From Antilocapra americana (lineage: Eukaryota; Chordata; Mammalia; Artiodactyla; Antilocapridae), in the NCBI GenBank assembly GCA_007570785.1, contig ML660774.1, positions 12,244,476-12,308,475 on the forward strand: 64,000 bases of DNA, in the 5' to 3' direction. Under the pieces are notes generated by a model. The model made no database searches. It had not been told where the DNA came from and was given only the letters and a program-made list of their open reading frames with translations. The position numbers were made by a program, and so were the translations under genes. Below, piece by piece: positions 48,151-59,819 of this stretch (the stretch's first letter is position 1; each line of letters begins with the position of its first letter).

Positions 48151-49959
48151 GGTTTCATATTATTTAGTGCCTATTAGGATGATCCAAATACTTAGAAATT
48201 AGTTTTCCTTGTTGTTCAGGCTGGAGTGTGCTATAATGATTTTTTCATGAATCTGTTTCAGAAATCAAAACATGATAAATACCTCTTATAAAGAATATGA
48301 TAAAAATACATGCCACATATGATTGGAGTGGAAATTTATTTTAATTTCATTGCCTTAGAATATTGATATCCTTTAAGTAAGTTTATTATACTCAGTATTG
48401 AACTTAAGGGTTGGTCTTTGTGAAACTAAGTAGGTCTGAGCACTAGAAACTAATATTCTTTAAAAATATAAATCTACAGTTAATGTACAAATGATGACTA
48501 GAAAATTTTCTAGTATATCAAGTATATTAAGCTACACTTTGACAGTATTTGCATAAATATGGACCTTGAATTTATAGCAGAAAATCCTGATTACTATGTT
48601 AATTTTATTACTTTTCTAATATATACACATGTGCTCTAAGAATTTTGTTTTGTTAACTAATATAGTTATTTGAACACAGACATATAATTTTCCTGAGCCA
48701 ATATATCCTCAGTGAATTACTGAGAGAATTAAAATATTAGAAGAAATACCACTTAGTTAAATAAACCAAGGAAAAGAATAAAGAATATATCAGTCTACTT
48801 TTCCCCCTCAAATACAATTTAGACCTATATGATCCTGAAGAAAGGCACAAAAACTCTAACAACTAAAATCCCGCAAATATCCGAGAATCTGGGCAAGATA
48901 ATTTCAAATTATATTTTAGAAAAATATTTAATGACATATGTAGCTCTAATGCAGATAGGAAATGAAGCACCTTTAGGTATGAAGATTTTAACATAATCAG
49001 AATAAAATAAAATTGAAAAGTGTTAGATTTTATTTGTTTCTTATGGTACCTGAGCTTCAACATAAACCTATCTTTGAATAGTTCTGCTTTGAAGGTGATT
49101 TGAGTGTTTAAATTGACAACATTGAAATATTTTATGTTTGTGGAGAATAGACCCAGGGTTGACAATTTGGATTGATTTACCTAATGTTTAGCTTTGATAG
49201 AAGACAGCTTAATGCAGGCTGTATTCCTGGTTGACTGTTTGCATGTTCAGCTAATGAAACTACCATGGTGGTGAGTCTGCCCAGTGAAGGGGACGTGAGT
49301 CATAGCAGACCCATAAAACTAGGTGCAGACTTCTTACTGAATTCTCTAGAAACAAATCATGTGCTCCCTTTTGGAAGCCCCAGATCTCCCAATTCTAAGA
49401 CACTGAGATGACAGTAAGAGATTCTTATCTTACTAGTCTTAATAGAAAAACTCAAAATTAAAACCTTTCTGGCTACAGGTGTTAATTTTGCCACATGTTT
49501 GTATAGCCTAAGAATTTTGTTTTAAGTGGGATGTTTTAGGAAGAACAATTTAGTTTTTCAATACTTTATTTGTTCTTAAAAAGAAAAAAATAATATCAGT
49601 AGAAGGAATTTGCTCTAAGCCCATGCCATTTTGGGAACATCCAAAAGTAGAAAACTAGTTTAAAATTTTTTCACTGTTCAGTCACTGTCCTATTGACAAT
49701 CCAAGTGTAAAATTTAGCAGAAAATTAAGCCAGCAACTGTAGAAAAAGAAGGCTGATTATTTCGACTACTAGTCACATGATTTTAAAAATTGTCAGGTAA
49801 TAAAAGGATTTTTCCTGCAGTTTCCTTTTTTTACTCAAGAAATTTCCCTGGTGCCTTAAGTATAAGCTACTGCTTTGAAAAGATTTTCTTTTTGACAGTG
49901 TTCTGCAAAGACTCCAATGTCCACAGCTTGGAAACTGAGTAGAGTACAAATAGAATTAA
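48151..49959. other. Unidentified intergenic sequence
   Basis: No gene or clear repeat. An 18-nt perfect palindrome lies at 48497-48514. The reverse frame at 48863-49165 (100 aa) has no recognised motif. Confidence 0.45.
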
Positions 49960-50090
49960 CAAGTTGTTAGAAGACCTGGATTGTGTGCCACTTCTCTAAC
50001 TTTTTCTGTGACTTTGACAGTGATTTCAACTCTCTGGACTTTAATATTTGTCATTTATATAATGACACATGGATAAATTAGATAAATCAG
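49960..50090 (+). mobile_element. MIR fragment, forward
   Basis: 'acctggattgtgtgccacttctctaac' with 'caactctctggacttt' and 'catttatataatgacac' follows the MIR core. It is diverged. Confidence 0.5.
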
Positions 50091-50123
50091 CTCAAAAGTT
50101 CAGTGCACAAGTTTTTAACATAA

Positions 50124-50338
50124 TACATATGTGTGTGCCTACTCAGTTGTGTCTGACTCTTTGCGCCCCTATGGACTGTGGCCTGCCAGGCTTCTCTGTC
50201 CATGGGATTTTCCCAGACAAGAATACTGGAGTGGGTTGCTATTTCTTCCTCCAGGGGATCTGCCCAATCCAGGGATTGAACCCATGTCTCCTGCATTGCA
50301 GGTGGATTCTTCACCTGCTGACCCATCAGGGAAGTCCC
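50124..50338 (-). mobile_element. Bov-tA SINE, reverse
   Basis: Full-length reverse copy with an 8-bp duplication, taacataa (50116-50123 and 50339-50346). Confidence 0.93.
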
Positions 50339-50346
50339 TAACATAA

Positions 50347-50746
50347 CATAAACATGCTTTTACAAAATTCAGTTCTTTATGGTTTTACAAAAGAGTAAGA
50401 TCATCTCTAAATATATAGAAATCTTACCAAGGAAAATGATCATGAAACCTTTAAATTTTGTTTCAGAGATTTTATTGCCTTATCAGCTTATAATTTTACT
50501 AACAAGTTAGATCCTTTTTTTCAGTGCAAATATCAGCTCCAGGTAAAGTTATGATTTCTGTTGACTGATTTCTATAATTGGGGTTTATGGAGATTAGAGA
50601 TTGCAATGGACAATTGGCCAGAGATTGCTAATAACAAGCTCATATCTCATCTTCAACTTCAGAGATCACTGGGCAGAAGGCTATTTCAGGGTAGGCAAGT
50701 AGTATTTGTTTTGTCCCAATGGAAGAGCCTTTTCTTAAGCAGTATT
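50347..50746. other. Unidentified spacer upstream of BovB copy E
   Basis: No recognised element. The long open frame starting at 50561 begins here by chance and only becomes BovB protein after about codon 65. Confidence 0.5.
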
Positions 50747-50755
50747 CTGAGAACA

Positions 50756-52052
50756 AGGACAGTTTTCATTCCAATCCCTAAGAAAAGCAATGCCAAAGAA
50801 TGTTCAGGCTACCACACAATTGCACACATCTCACATACTAGCAAAGTAATTCTCAAACATTTCAAAGCCAGGCTTCAACAGTACGTGAACCATGAACTTC
50901 CAAATGTTCAAGCTGGATTTGGAAAAGGCAGAGGAACCAAAGACCAAATTGCCAACATCAGTTGGACCATCAAGAAAGCAAGAGAGTTCCAGGAAAACAT
51001 CTACTTCTGCTTTATTGATTACGCCAAAGCCTTTTGTGTGGATCACAACAAACTGTGGAAAATTCTTAAAAAGAAGGGAATACCAGACCACCTTACCTGC
51101 CTCCTGAGAAATCTGTATGCAGGTCAAGAAGCAACAGTTAGAAGTGGACAGGGAAAAACAGACTGGTTCCAAATTGGGAAAGGAGTACATCAAGGCTGTA
51201 TATTGTCACCCTGCTTATTTAATTTATATGCAGAATACATCACACAAAATGCTGGGCTGGATGAAGCACAAGTCAAGATTGCTGGAAGAAATACCAATAA
51301 CCTCACATGTGCAGATGATACCTCCCTTACGGCAGAAAGCGAAGAACTAAAGAGCCTCTTGAAGTCAAAGAGGAGAGTGAAAAAGTTGGCTTAAAACTCA
51401 ATGTTCAGAAAATGAAGATCATGGTATCCAGTCTCATCACTTCATGGTAAATGGAAACAGTGACAGACTTATTTTTGGGGCTCCAGAATCACTGCATATG
51501 GTGACTGCAGCCCTATAATTAAGGCTTGCTCCTTGGAAGAAAAGCTATGACCAACGTAGATAGCATATTAAAAAGCAGAGATATTTGCCAACAAAGGTCC
51601 ATCTCGTCAAGGCTATGGTTTTTTCAGTAGTCATGTATGGATATGAGAGTTGGACCATAAAGAAAACTGAGCACCAAAGAATTGATGCTTTTAAGCTGTG
51701 ATGTTGGAGAAGACTCTTGAGAGTTCCTTGGACTGCAAGGAGATCCAACCAGTCCATCCTGCAGTAAATCAATCCTGAATATTCATTGGAAGGACTGATG
51801 CTGAAGCTGAAACTTCAATACTTTGGCCACCTGATGCGAAGAATTGACTCATTGGAAAAGACCCTGATGTTGGGAATGATTGAAGGCAGGAGGAAAAAGG
51901 GACGTAAGAGGATGAGATGGTTGGGTGGCCTGACCTACTTGATGGACCTGAGTTTGAGCAAGGTCTGAGAGTTCGTGATGGACTGGGAGGCTTGGCATGC
52001 TGCAGTCCATGGGGTTGCAAAGAGTCAGACATGATTGAGTGACTGAACTGAA
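50756..52052 (+). mobile_element. BovB LINE copy E, 5'-truncated
   Basis: It starts within the RT region ('acagttttcattccaatccc') and ends in the 3' tail. A 9-bp duplication, ctgagaaca, lies at 50747-50755 and 52053-52061, the right copy overlapping the (actga)n-like tail. The frame 50561-51394 includes the motif-A region, which has lost the codon for Asp (FCVDHN in place of FDCVDHN), and motif B QGCILSP. Motif C reads CADD at 51308-51319. Deletions follow at about 51360 and 51445. It carries the 'ctgaatattcattgg' marker. Confidence 0.94.
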
Positions 52053-52294
52053 CTGAGAACATACCACCCTGTTTTGATGGTAATAAAATGTCAATAAAAT
52101 TAGGATATGGAGAAATATTTTTAGCCCTGGTAGATTGGTGCAGTTAGAAATACTTTACAGAAATAGACTGTAGAACCTGTACTCTGTTTTCTTTTTTCTA
52201 AGACCATTCTTTGAAATGGAAAACCTGAAAGCCTACATATCAAAGAACTATGGAAGATGAAGGAAGAATATTTGTAACCCACCCATTATATATA

Positions 52295-52575
52295 TATGAA
52301 GAAGACAGTGGCACCCCACTCCAGTACTCTTGCCTGGAAAATCTCATGGATGGAGGAGCCTGGTAGGCTACAGTCCAAGGGGTCGCAAAGAGTAGGGAAC
52401 GACTGAGCAACTTCACTTTCACTTTTCATTCTCATGCATTGGAGAAGGAAATGGCAACCCACTCCAGTGTTCTTGCCTGGAGAATCCCAGGGACGAAAGA
52501 GCCTCATAGGCTGCTGTCTATGGGGTCGCACAGAGTTGGACATGACTGAAGCAACTTAGCAGCAGCAGCAGCATG
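52295..52575 (+). mobile_element. BOV-A2 SINE dimer, forward
   Basis: Two BOV-A units in tandem ('gtggcaccccactccagtactc' and 'ggaaatggcaacccactccagtg', in parts) joined by 'cactttcacttttcattctc', ending in (AGC)n. Target duplication ttatatata at 52286-52294 and 52576-52584. Confidence 0.95.
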
Positions 52576-52585
52576 TTATATATAG

Positions 52586-52810
52586 GGCTTCCCAGGTGGC
52601 ACTAGCTGTAAAGAACCTGCCTGCCAGTGCAGGAGACTTTAAGGACTCAGGTTTGATCCCCAGGTTGGGAAGACTTCCTGGAGCAGGACATGGCAACCCA
52701 CTCCAGTATTCTTGCCTGGAAAATCCCATGGACAGAGGCTCCAGGTAGGCTACAGTCCATGGGGTAGCAAAAAGTTGGACTCAACTGAAGTGATTTAGCA
52801 CACACGCATC
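52586..52810 (+). mobile_element. Bov-tA SINE, forward, abutting BOV-A2
   Basis: Full-length forward Bov-tA. Its duplication tatatatag (52577-52585 and 52811-52819) uses the right-hand target copy of the neighbouring BOV-A2, so the two SINEs inserted one after the other at one site. Confidence 0.93.
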
Positions 52811-52819
52811 TATATATAG

Positions 52820-55800
52820 TGCCCCAGTACTTCACAGCCAAATATCTATGAAAATGAAAGATGGGACTGCATTTTATAATGCACGACTTTGGCTTGCACA
52901 GTTAAGCAGTGTGTTTTCCCGAGGAAGTATTCACTTGGGGAGGGGGGTGTTCTTTCAGCTTAGTTGATCTTAATTTAAGACTTGAATAGGAAATCAATAA
53001 GAATACAACTTTTGGAAACTATTTTGAATCATGCCTTTCTTTCTTAAAGTATTAATTCACTAATTGATGTTTTACAATTCAAGAATTCAGTAAAATGTGA
53101 CTAAACTGATTTTTCTGAATTATCTGATAAATATGGGTCTATGCAGTTTTTTCCTGAAAGTTGTTTCTTTCAGTATTTTTTCCCCCACTGTAAAGAGGTT
53201 GTGCCTTACCCAGCATATTCAGCTACTGGATACCTTAGCTCATTATCTGGGAGTTCAGTTGTAGCTAGGAATGATTTCAGATGGTTTACATGCTAAGCAG
53301 TATTCTCTTGAAAACAAATAAAAAGTAGCAAGATTGTATTAGGATTGCATAATGAAAAGCTTCAATATAAAGATCCTGAGCCTTGTTTGGATGTGCACTA
53401 AAGAAAAGAGCTAGGAAACCAGTGGTTGGAATGTTTCTGTCAATAAAATTAACGTCATTTCATACTGCTTGTATAAGGCTCACCTCTTTGTTACAAATCG
53501 GAATAAGCAGTTAATTTGAACTTGTCAATGCAACAGTATCTGTTGTAGTTCATTGATTCCTCTGATGATTGTAAAAGCTGCTTCTGTTTTTTCAAGGGCA
53601 GACGTTTTGTATTCTGAGGTTATAGAAACTCTCTCACATAAACCACATTTATTTAGTTTTGTAGAAAGAAAATTTGTATTTTTTTATAGTCTGGTTTTAT
53701 AATAGCAGTTACTTTAAAACTTCAAAATGTAAATGTGAAACCATTATTTAAAAGTTGTTCGCAAGGGTACGATTGGTTGAAGATGTTTATCCAGTTCTTA
53801 CAAACTTTTATAAGCTTGGAATCATCACCAAATATAATATGGTTTTAGAATCTAATGACTTTCTACTGAATGTATTGCTGTGAGGGTTAGAAAATGCATT
53901 TGTTCTGAATATTATCTTGGTTTTCTCACTGAGAAGTTGCAATATTGTTTGTTTATCAAACAGCTTGAAAAGCTAGACAATGCTATTAGGAGCAATGTGG
54001 AAATGAGAGGTGGGGAGATTCTTCTTACCTGCTGCTTTATTAGTTGGTAAAGGCAAGATGGTAATGGTTTTCTTATCCTTTCATTCCTAATGAATTGTCA
54101 TAATAAGATCTGCAGATTACTTTTTAAAAAATCACTGTATAATCACAGCAGAGGTAGAAAATTCATTTCAGAAACACAACATCCAGTCATCTCTGTAGAA
54201 GACATTTGAAAAAATGACTTGAGAAATGATGAGCTCTTTCTGTATTAGACAAATGCATTTTGTATATTTGTCATAGAACAATTCTTTCATTGCTTCTTAC
54301 TTTCCTGTAAAAACACAGTTTTCTTATAAGTAATTTTGTGTGTTGACTCCTTTATTTCTGACTGTTTCCACTCCTTTGTACTTTTTTGGTATTTTTCTCA
54401 CATAAAATAAAAATATTATGATTGGAATTTTGGTGGTTTCAAAGAACAATTAAACTGGTAACCTCTTAGTTCTTTGGTTTATTGCTTAATAGGGCAAATG
54501 TGTAAAATCTCATGAATGTGATTAGAATGGGAGGTAATTTTGCTTTACTTTCCAATAATTCATCACACTGTCTAATAACTGCACGTTTTGTCCAACTAAA
54601 AAGTGACAAATTTGTACCTGGAATTCAGAACAAAAAAATGTGCAAGACTTTTTATGGTTGAGTTCAAGGAGAGGGGAGTAGAAAGTAAATATAACATTTT
54701 TTGTCTATATTACAGTTCTGTTGTATCACATGAATTCTACTGTATCACAAGTGAGAGGTTTTGGGGTGCAGGATGTAAAAATAAAACTGGTTGAAGTGTC
54801 ACCCAGAGCAATGACAGTTGATAAGAGGCTCAGTAATGCAAGACTCGGAAAATCTGGAGACGTTAATTTGTTATGTTCATTTAAAATTTGCTATGTTACA
54901 TTAATATTTCTCTAGGCCTGAGGTATATCCCTTTCCCCAATGAAACCATCCCCAAATAATGCCAACGTAATTAATAGCTTCTGCAGTCCTGGTTGACAGT
55001 CACAGTCTTACAGGCAGAAGTAGAGAAGGGACTGGAGTATGAAAACACCTCCCCTAAGTCTGCACATCACTGCATGACACCTTTATATTTCAAGGGGAAA
55101 AATGACAGTAAGTCTTAGCAATAGCAGAACACGAAACACAAGAGTATATAGAAACACATTAATATACAAGTGAAATTCAAGCAACATTTCATTTTGTTTG
55201 ATGACAGTGTGAAAAATGGCTTTCCTATCCCTAATGACAAAACTTGTTTTCTAAAACTACAGAGGATAGTATAATATTTTCTTGTTCATCTCTTGACAAG
55301 AGCTACCTGTATTACCTCAGAATCTTTCTCTCCAAGAGTAGCACTTCTTTTAGTGATCTCTGAGTGTGTTTGTAAGGAGAAGGAACCTTTGAAATTGACA
55401 GTTGAAGTCCAGGTTACTCTGAGAGTGATATTCTGAGTAACACCTTCTCAAGTCACCCCCAAAGGCCAAGCATATCCTCCTCTCAGTTTTCAAACAGAAA
55501 ATTTCACTTTCAATTATCTACTTCAGCTTCACCTGCTTAATGTATAGTAAGAAGAATAGCAATACTGAATTGCATCCCAAGGCAGTAAGACCTATGTGAC
55601 ACATCCAGGGAATATTTCTGGACCAGGATGAACTCTGAACCTGTGTGAAATCACCCACAGTGAAAGTCAGTATCGGTGAGCCTGCTCCATCTCTCCAACT
55701 TACTTTTTTTCATGAAGGAGGGAGACTAGCTTTTTGACTCATGAAGTATGCTGCTCCTTCCTCATACTCTTTTTCTCAAGGACTGGCTGTGCCCCTCACA

Positions 55801-56205
55801 GCACATGTTAGTTCAGAGTCCCATAGTCTCCATAGTTCAGGTTTGGTGCAGGAAGCAATGGTATCTTCCAGTTACTAGGCTCCACTTTGGGTTTTCTCTC
55901 CGCTTTACCATGGGCATGATGATGGGACACGCTGATCTGCAGTTTTCTCTGTTCTTTGGCTTACTACTCCTTTGAACAGAGTCAGGGTACATCCTGAACA
56001 TAATCCTAACTCCATAGACCAGACTTCACTGAGGATGTTCTTGGATTGTTGTGCTTGGCATACTTGGTTAACTATGGGTGACATTTTGCTGATATAAGTA
56101 AACTTAAGCTAAAAATAATGGGATGCAAGTTTTTGAAAATCAGCCTTTGAATCATGTATAAAAACATATCAGTCTTAGATCAGTTTATTTAGTGAATAAT
56201 GAAAT
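52820..56205. other. Unidentified intergenic sequence
   Basis: About 3.4 kb without a recognised gene or young repeat, the longest quiet stretch in the window. The overlapping open frames at 54603-54915 and the frame at 55748-55975 have no motif that I can name. Conservation with other mammals cannot be judged from one sequence. Confidence 0.45.
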
Positions 56206-56214
56206 TAAGTAGGT

Positions 56215-56413
56215 GAAGTGAAAGTGAAAGTTGCTCAGTTGTGTCCGACTCTTTGTGACTCCATGGACTATCCAGTCCATGGAATTCTCTAGGCCAGAAG
56301 ACTGGAGTTTGGGTAGCCGTTCCCTTCTCCAGGGGATCTTCCCAACCCAGGGATCAAGCCCAGGTCTCCTTCATTGCAGGCGGATCTTTACCAGCTGAGC
56401 CACAAGGGAAGCC
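56215..56413 (-). mobile_element. Bov-tA SINE, reverse
   Basis: Full-length reverse copy with approximate duplication taagtaggt (56206-56214) and taagtatgt (56414-56422). Confidence 0.92.
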
Positions 56414-56422
56414 TAAGTATGT

Positions 56423-56800
56423 AATAGTGTCATTAATTCTAATATAGTTATTTGTTTACTAGCAAATGCTAATATATAACTGACTATAATAAATGTGGTA
56501 CTCTGGACGCTCAGTAAATGTTAACCTGGGACATTCCAAGAATATCAGGTATATGTTTGCCTCTGCATATGTGCTTTTATCTTATATTAAATTGGTATAA
56601 AGACAAGCATTATATAGTATACTAATATTGTTATTGACTTTTAAATGGTCTTAATATGGTATTAATAGATCCATACTCACAGAGTTAGGAATCCTAAGCC
56701 ATAAATATATCCCAATTTCATTCAGTTTATGAAAGTAAATAATGGTTTTAAGAATAAATCTGACAAATGACATCACTCCTAATATTTAAATGTTCACAAT
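56423..56800. other. Unidentified spacer
   Basis: AT-rich, nothing recognised. Confidence 0.45.
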
Positions 56801-56809
56801 ACTAAATTT

Positions 56810-57019
56810 GCGCTTAGTTGCTTAGTTCATGTGCGACTCTTTGCAACCCCATGGCCTGTAGCCTGTCAGGCTCCTCTGTCCATGGAGTTTCTCCAGGCAA
56901 GAATCTGGAGTGAATTGCCATACCCTTCTCCAGGGGATCTTCCCAACCCAGGGATAGAACCCAGGTCTCCTGCATTGCAGGTGGATTCCTTACCATCTGA
57001 GCCACTAGGGAAGCCCTTG
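56810..57019 (-). mobile_element. Bov-tA SINE, reverse
   Basis: Full-length reverse copy with a perfect 9-bp duplication, actaaattt (56801-56809 and 57020-57028). Confidence 0.94.
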
Positions 57020-57028
57020 ACTAAATTT

Positions 57029-57931
57029 AGAAACAAAGGTTCTTTCCAACATCTATTAGCATTTTAAAAAGCTTGAGGTGTTTCATAATTATTTCTAGTG
57101 GTTTTTATTTTTTCCTTCTGTAGTTATCATATGCCAATTTTGTAACAAATTTATTTAGCTCAGACTAAAGATTACAAATTGATTAGTAGTCTTGTATTAT
57201 AAAACTTCATATTTTTCTACATCATTTGGTTCTTTTAAAATTTTATGCACACTTTTGTTAATTTTATACTGATACTCTAAGTATACTGATCTTGTTTTCT
57301 GTCCTAGATATAGATTGTCAACAAAGGGAATTACTACTCATCATATTATAGCATCAGTTAAGCATTTTACTATCTCAGATATAAAACCAAGACATTATGG
57401 GTAAATGACAAGGATAAGGAATAAGAGTAGGTAGTTATTCAAGGCAATTAAGCAGAAAGAAATAAGTGGAATTGAGAACAAAGCTTACCTTGAAGCTTGC
57501 TGGCATCCAGTGCAAAAATAGACACAGTGATTTGTTGTGCTCTTGCTAGGTAATAAAATAGAACATACCCATTGCAAGGTACTGGGAATAAAATAAAACA
57601 TCTAGTAGTTATAAGCACTTGAACTTACAGCAATATGTAATAAATGATAGTGGAATGAGCAATTATTCTCACTGTGAGGTATTTTGTTTTGGTATATTTT
57701 TAATGTCCTGGTGAGGCTAAATAGATGAATGAATAGGCCCTTAGACCATCTATTTAAAATAAACACATTCCACTATTTCAAAAGTGTGTAGAGCAGAAAA
57801 TTAAAAATTTGTATGAATGCTAATTAGGTTACAGGAAGTCTATTTAGTATACAGTGTTTACAATAAAAAACTATAGACATTAAAATATTTATGATATATT
57901 TTTACTAACAAATTGATAATTATACATGAAC
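57029..57931. other. Unidentified intergenic sequence
   Basis: AT-rich, no recognised element. Confidence 0.45.
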
Positions 57932-59429
57932 ATACAGCTACAAATAGCTGTGACAGGAAGAGAAGCAAAAAGCAAAGGAGAAAAGGAAAGATATTCCCAT
58001 TTGAATGCAGAGTTCCAAAGAATAGCAAGGAGAGATAAGAAAGCCTTCCTTAGTGATCAATGCGGAGAAATAGAGGAAGACAACAGGATAGGAAAGACTA
58101 GAGATCTCTTCAAGAAAATTATAGATGCCAAGAGAACATTTCATGCAAAGATGGGCTTGATAAAGGACAAAAGTGGTATGGACCTAACAGAAGTAGAAGA
58201 TATTAAGAAGAGATGGCAAGAATACATAGAAGAACTGTACAAAAAAGATCTTCATGACTCAGATAATCATGATGGTGTGATCACTTACCTAGAGCCAGAC
58301 ATCCTGGAATGTGAAGTCAAGTGGGCTTTAGAAAGCATCACTACAAACAAAGCTAGTGGAGGTGATGCAATTCCAGTTGAGCTATTTCAAATCCTAAAAG
58401 ATGATGCTGTGAAAGTACTGCACTCAATATGCCAGCAAATTTGGAAAACTCAGCAATGGTCACAGGACTGGAAAAGTTCGGTTTTCATTCCAATCCCAAA
58501 GAAAGGCAATGCCAAAGAATGCTCAAACTACCACACAATTGCACTCATCTCACACACTAGTAAAGTAATGCTCAAAATTCTCCAAGCCAGGCTTCAGCAG
58601 TACATGAACCATGAACTCCAGATGTTCAAGCTGGTTTTAGAAAAGGCAGAGGAACCAGAGATCAAATTGCCAACATCCGCTGGATTATCGAAACAGCAAG
58701 AGAGTTCCAGAAAAATATCTACTTATGCTTTATTGACTATGCCAAAGCCTTTGACTGTGTGGATCACAATAAACTGTGGAAAATTCTGGAAGAGATGGGA
58801 ATACCAGACCATCTGACCTGTCTCTTTAGAAACCTGTATGCAGGACAGGAAGCAACAATTAGAACTGGACGTGGAACAACTGACTGGTTCCAAATAGGAA
58901 AAGGAGTACATCAAGGCTGTATATTGTCACCCTGCTTATTTAACTTATATGCAGAGTACATCATGAAAAACGCTGGGCTGGAAAAAGCACAAGCTGGAAT
59001 CAAAATTTCTGGGAGAAATATCAATAACCTCAGATATGCAGACAACACCACCCTTATGGCAGAAAATGAAGAGGACCTAAAAAGCCTCTTGATGAAGGTG
59101 AAAGAGGAGAGTGAAAAAGTTTGCTAAGGCTCAACATTCAGAAAACTAAGATCATGATGTCTGGTCCCATCACTTCATGGGAAATAGATGGGGAAACAGT
59201 GGAAACAGTGTCAGACTTTATTTTTGGGGGCTCTAAAATCACTGCAGATGGTGATTGCAGCCATGAAATCAAAGGACTCCTTGGAAGGAAAATTATGGCC
59301 AACCTAGATAGCATATTGAAAAGCAGAGACATTACTTTGCCAACAAAGGTCTGTCTGGTCAAGGCTATGGTTTTTCCAGTGGTCTTGTATGGATGTGAGA
59401 GTTGGACAGTGAAAAAGGCTGAGTGCTGA
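57926..59429 (+). pseudogene. BovB linker and reverse-transcriptase remnant in three frames
   Basis: The coding region of copy F survives as three open pieces: 57926-58816 (true BovB from about codon 6, linker and RT fingers), 58759-59127 (motif A onward, QGCILSP, active site) and 59121-59429 (thumb start). A single-base loss in 'gaactccagatg' near 58614, where copy E has 'gaacttccaaatg', causes the first shift. A loss near 59125 ('gtttgctaaggctc') causes the second. TGA ends the third piece at 59427. The active site is YADN at 59035-59046, so the second catalytic Asp is gone. The protein would be inactive. Confidence 0.92.
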
Positions 59430-59811
59430 AGAAATGATGCTTTTGAACAGTGGTGTTGGAGAAGACTCTTGAGAGTCCCTTGGACCGCAAGGAAATCCAA
59501 CCAGTCCATCCTAAAGGAAATCATTCCTGGTGTTCATTGGAAGGACTGATGTTGAAGCTGAAACTCCAGTACTTTGGCCACCTCATGTGAAGAGTTGACT
59601 CATTGGAAAAGACCCTGATGGTGGGAAGGATTGGGGACAGGAGAATGGGATGACAGAGGATGAGATGGCTGGATGGCATCACCAACTCAATGGACATGGG
59701 TTTGGGTGGACTCTGGGAGTTGGTGATGGACAGGGAAGCCTGGCATGCTGCAGTTCATGGGGTTGCAAAGAGTCGAACACTACTGAGCAACTGAACTGAA
59801 CTGAACTGAAG
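57938..59811 (+). mobile_element. BovB LINE copy F, 5'-truncated
   Basis: It starts just after the endonuclease region ('caaatagctgtgacagg') and covers the linker, all of the RT and the 3' tail. A short duplication, atacag (57932-57937 and 59812-59817), flanks it. The next BovB copy begins about 10 bp downstream. It carries the 'ggtgttcattgg' marker shared with A and B. See the pseudogene entry for its frame. Confidence 0.95.
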
Positions 59812-59819
59812 ATACAGAA

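Noticed and set aside
50561..50760. N-terminal 65 codons of the 277-codon frame at 50561-51394 as a host exon fused to BovB.
   Set aside because: The BovB starts after a target duplication at 50747-50755. The upstream part has no motif or splice signal and is in frame by chance.
52820..56205. Hidden host gene in the longest quiet stretch.
   Set aside because: No open frame, splice pattern or domain could be supported. Absence of repeats alone is not evidence for a gene.
1111..57019. Repeated similar blocks at irregular spacing, considered as a CRISPR-like or satellite array.
   Set aside because: They are dispersed SINEs in both orientations with individual target duplications, not a spaced array.
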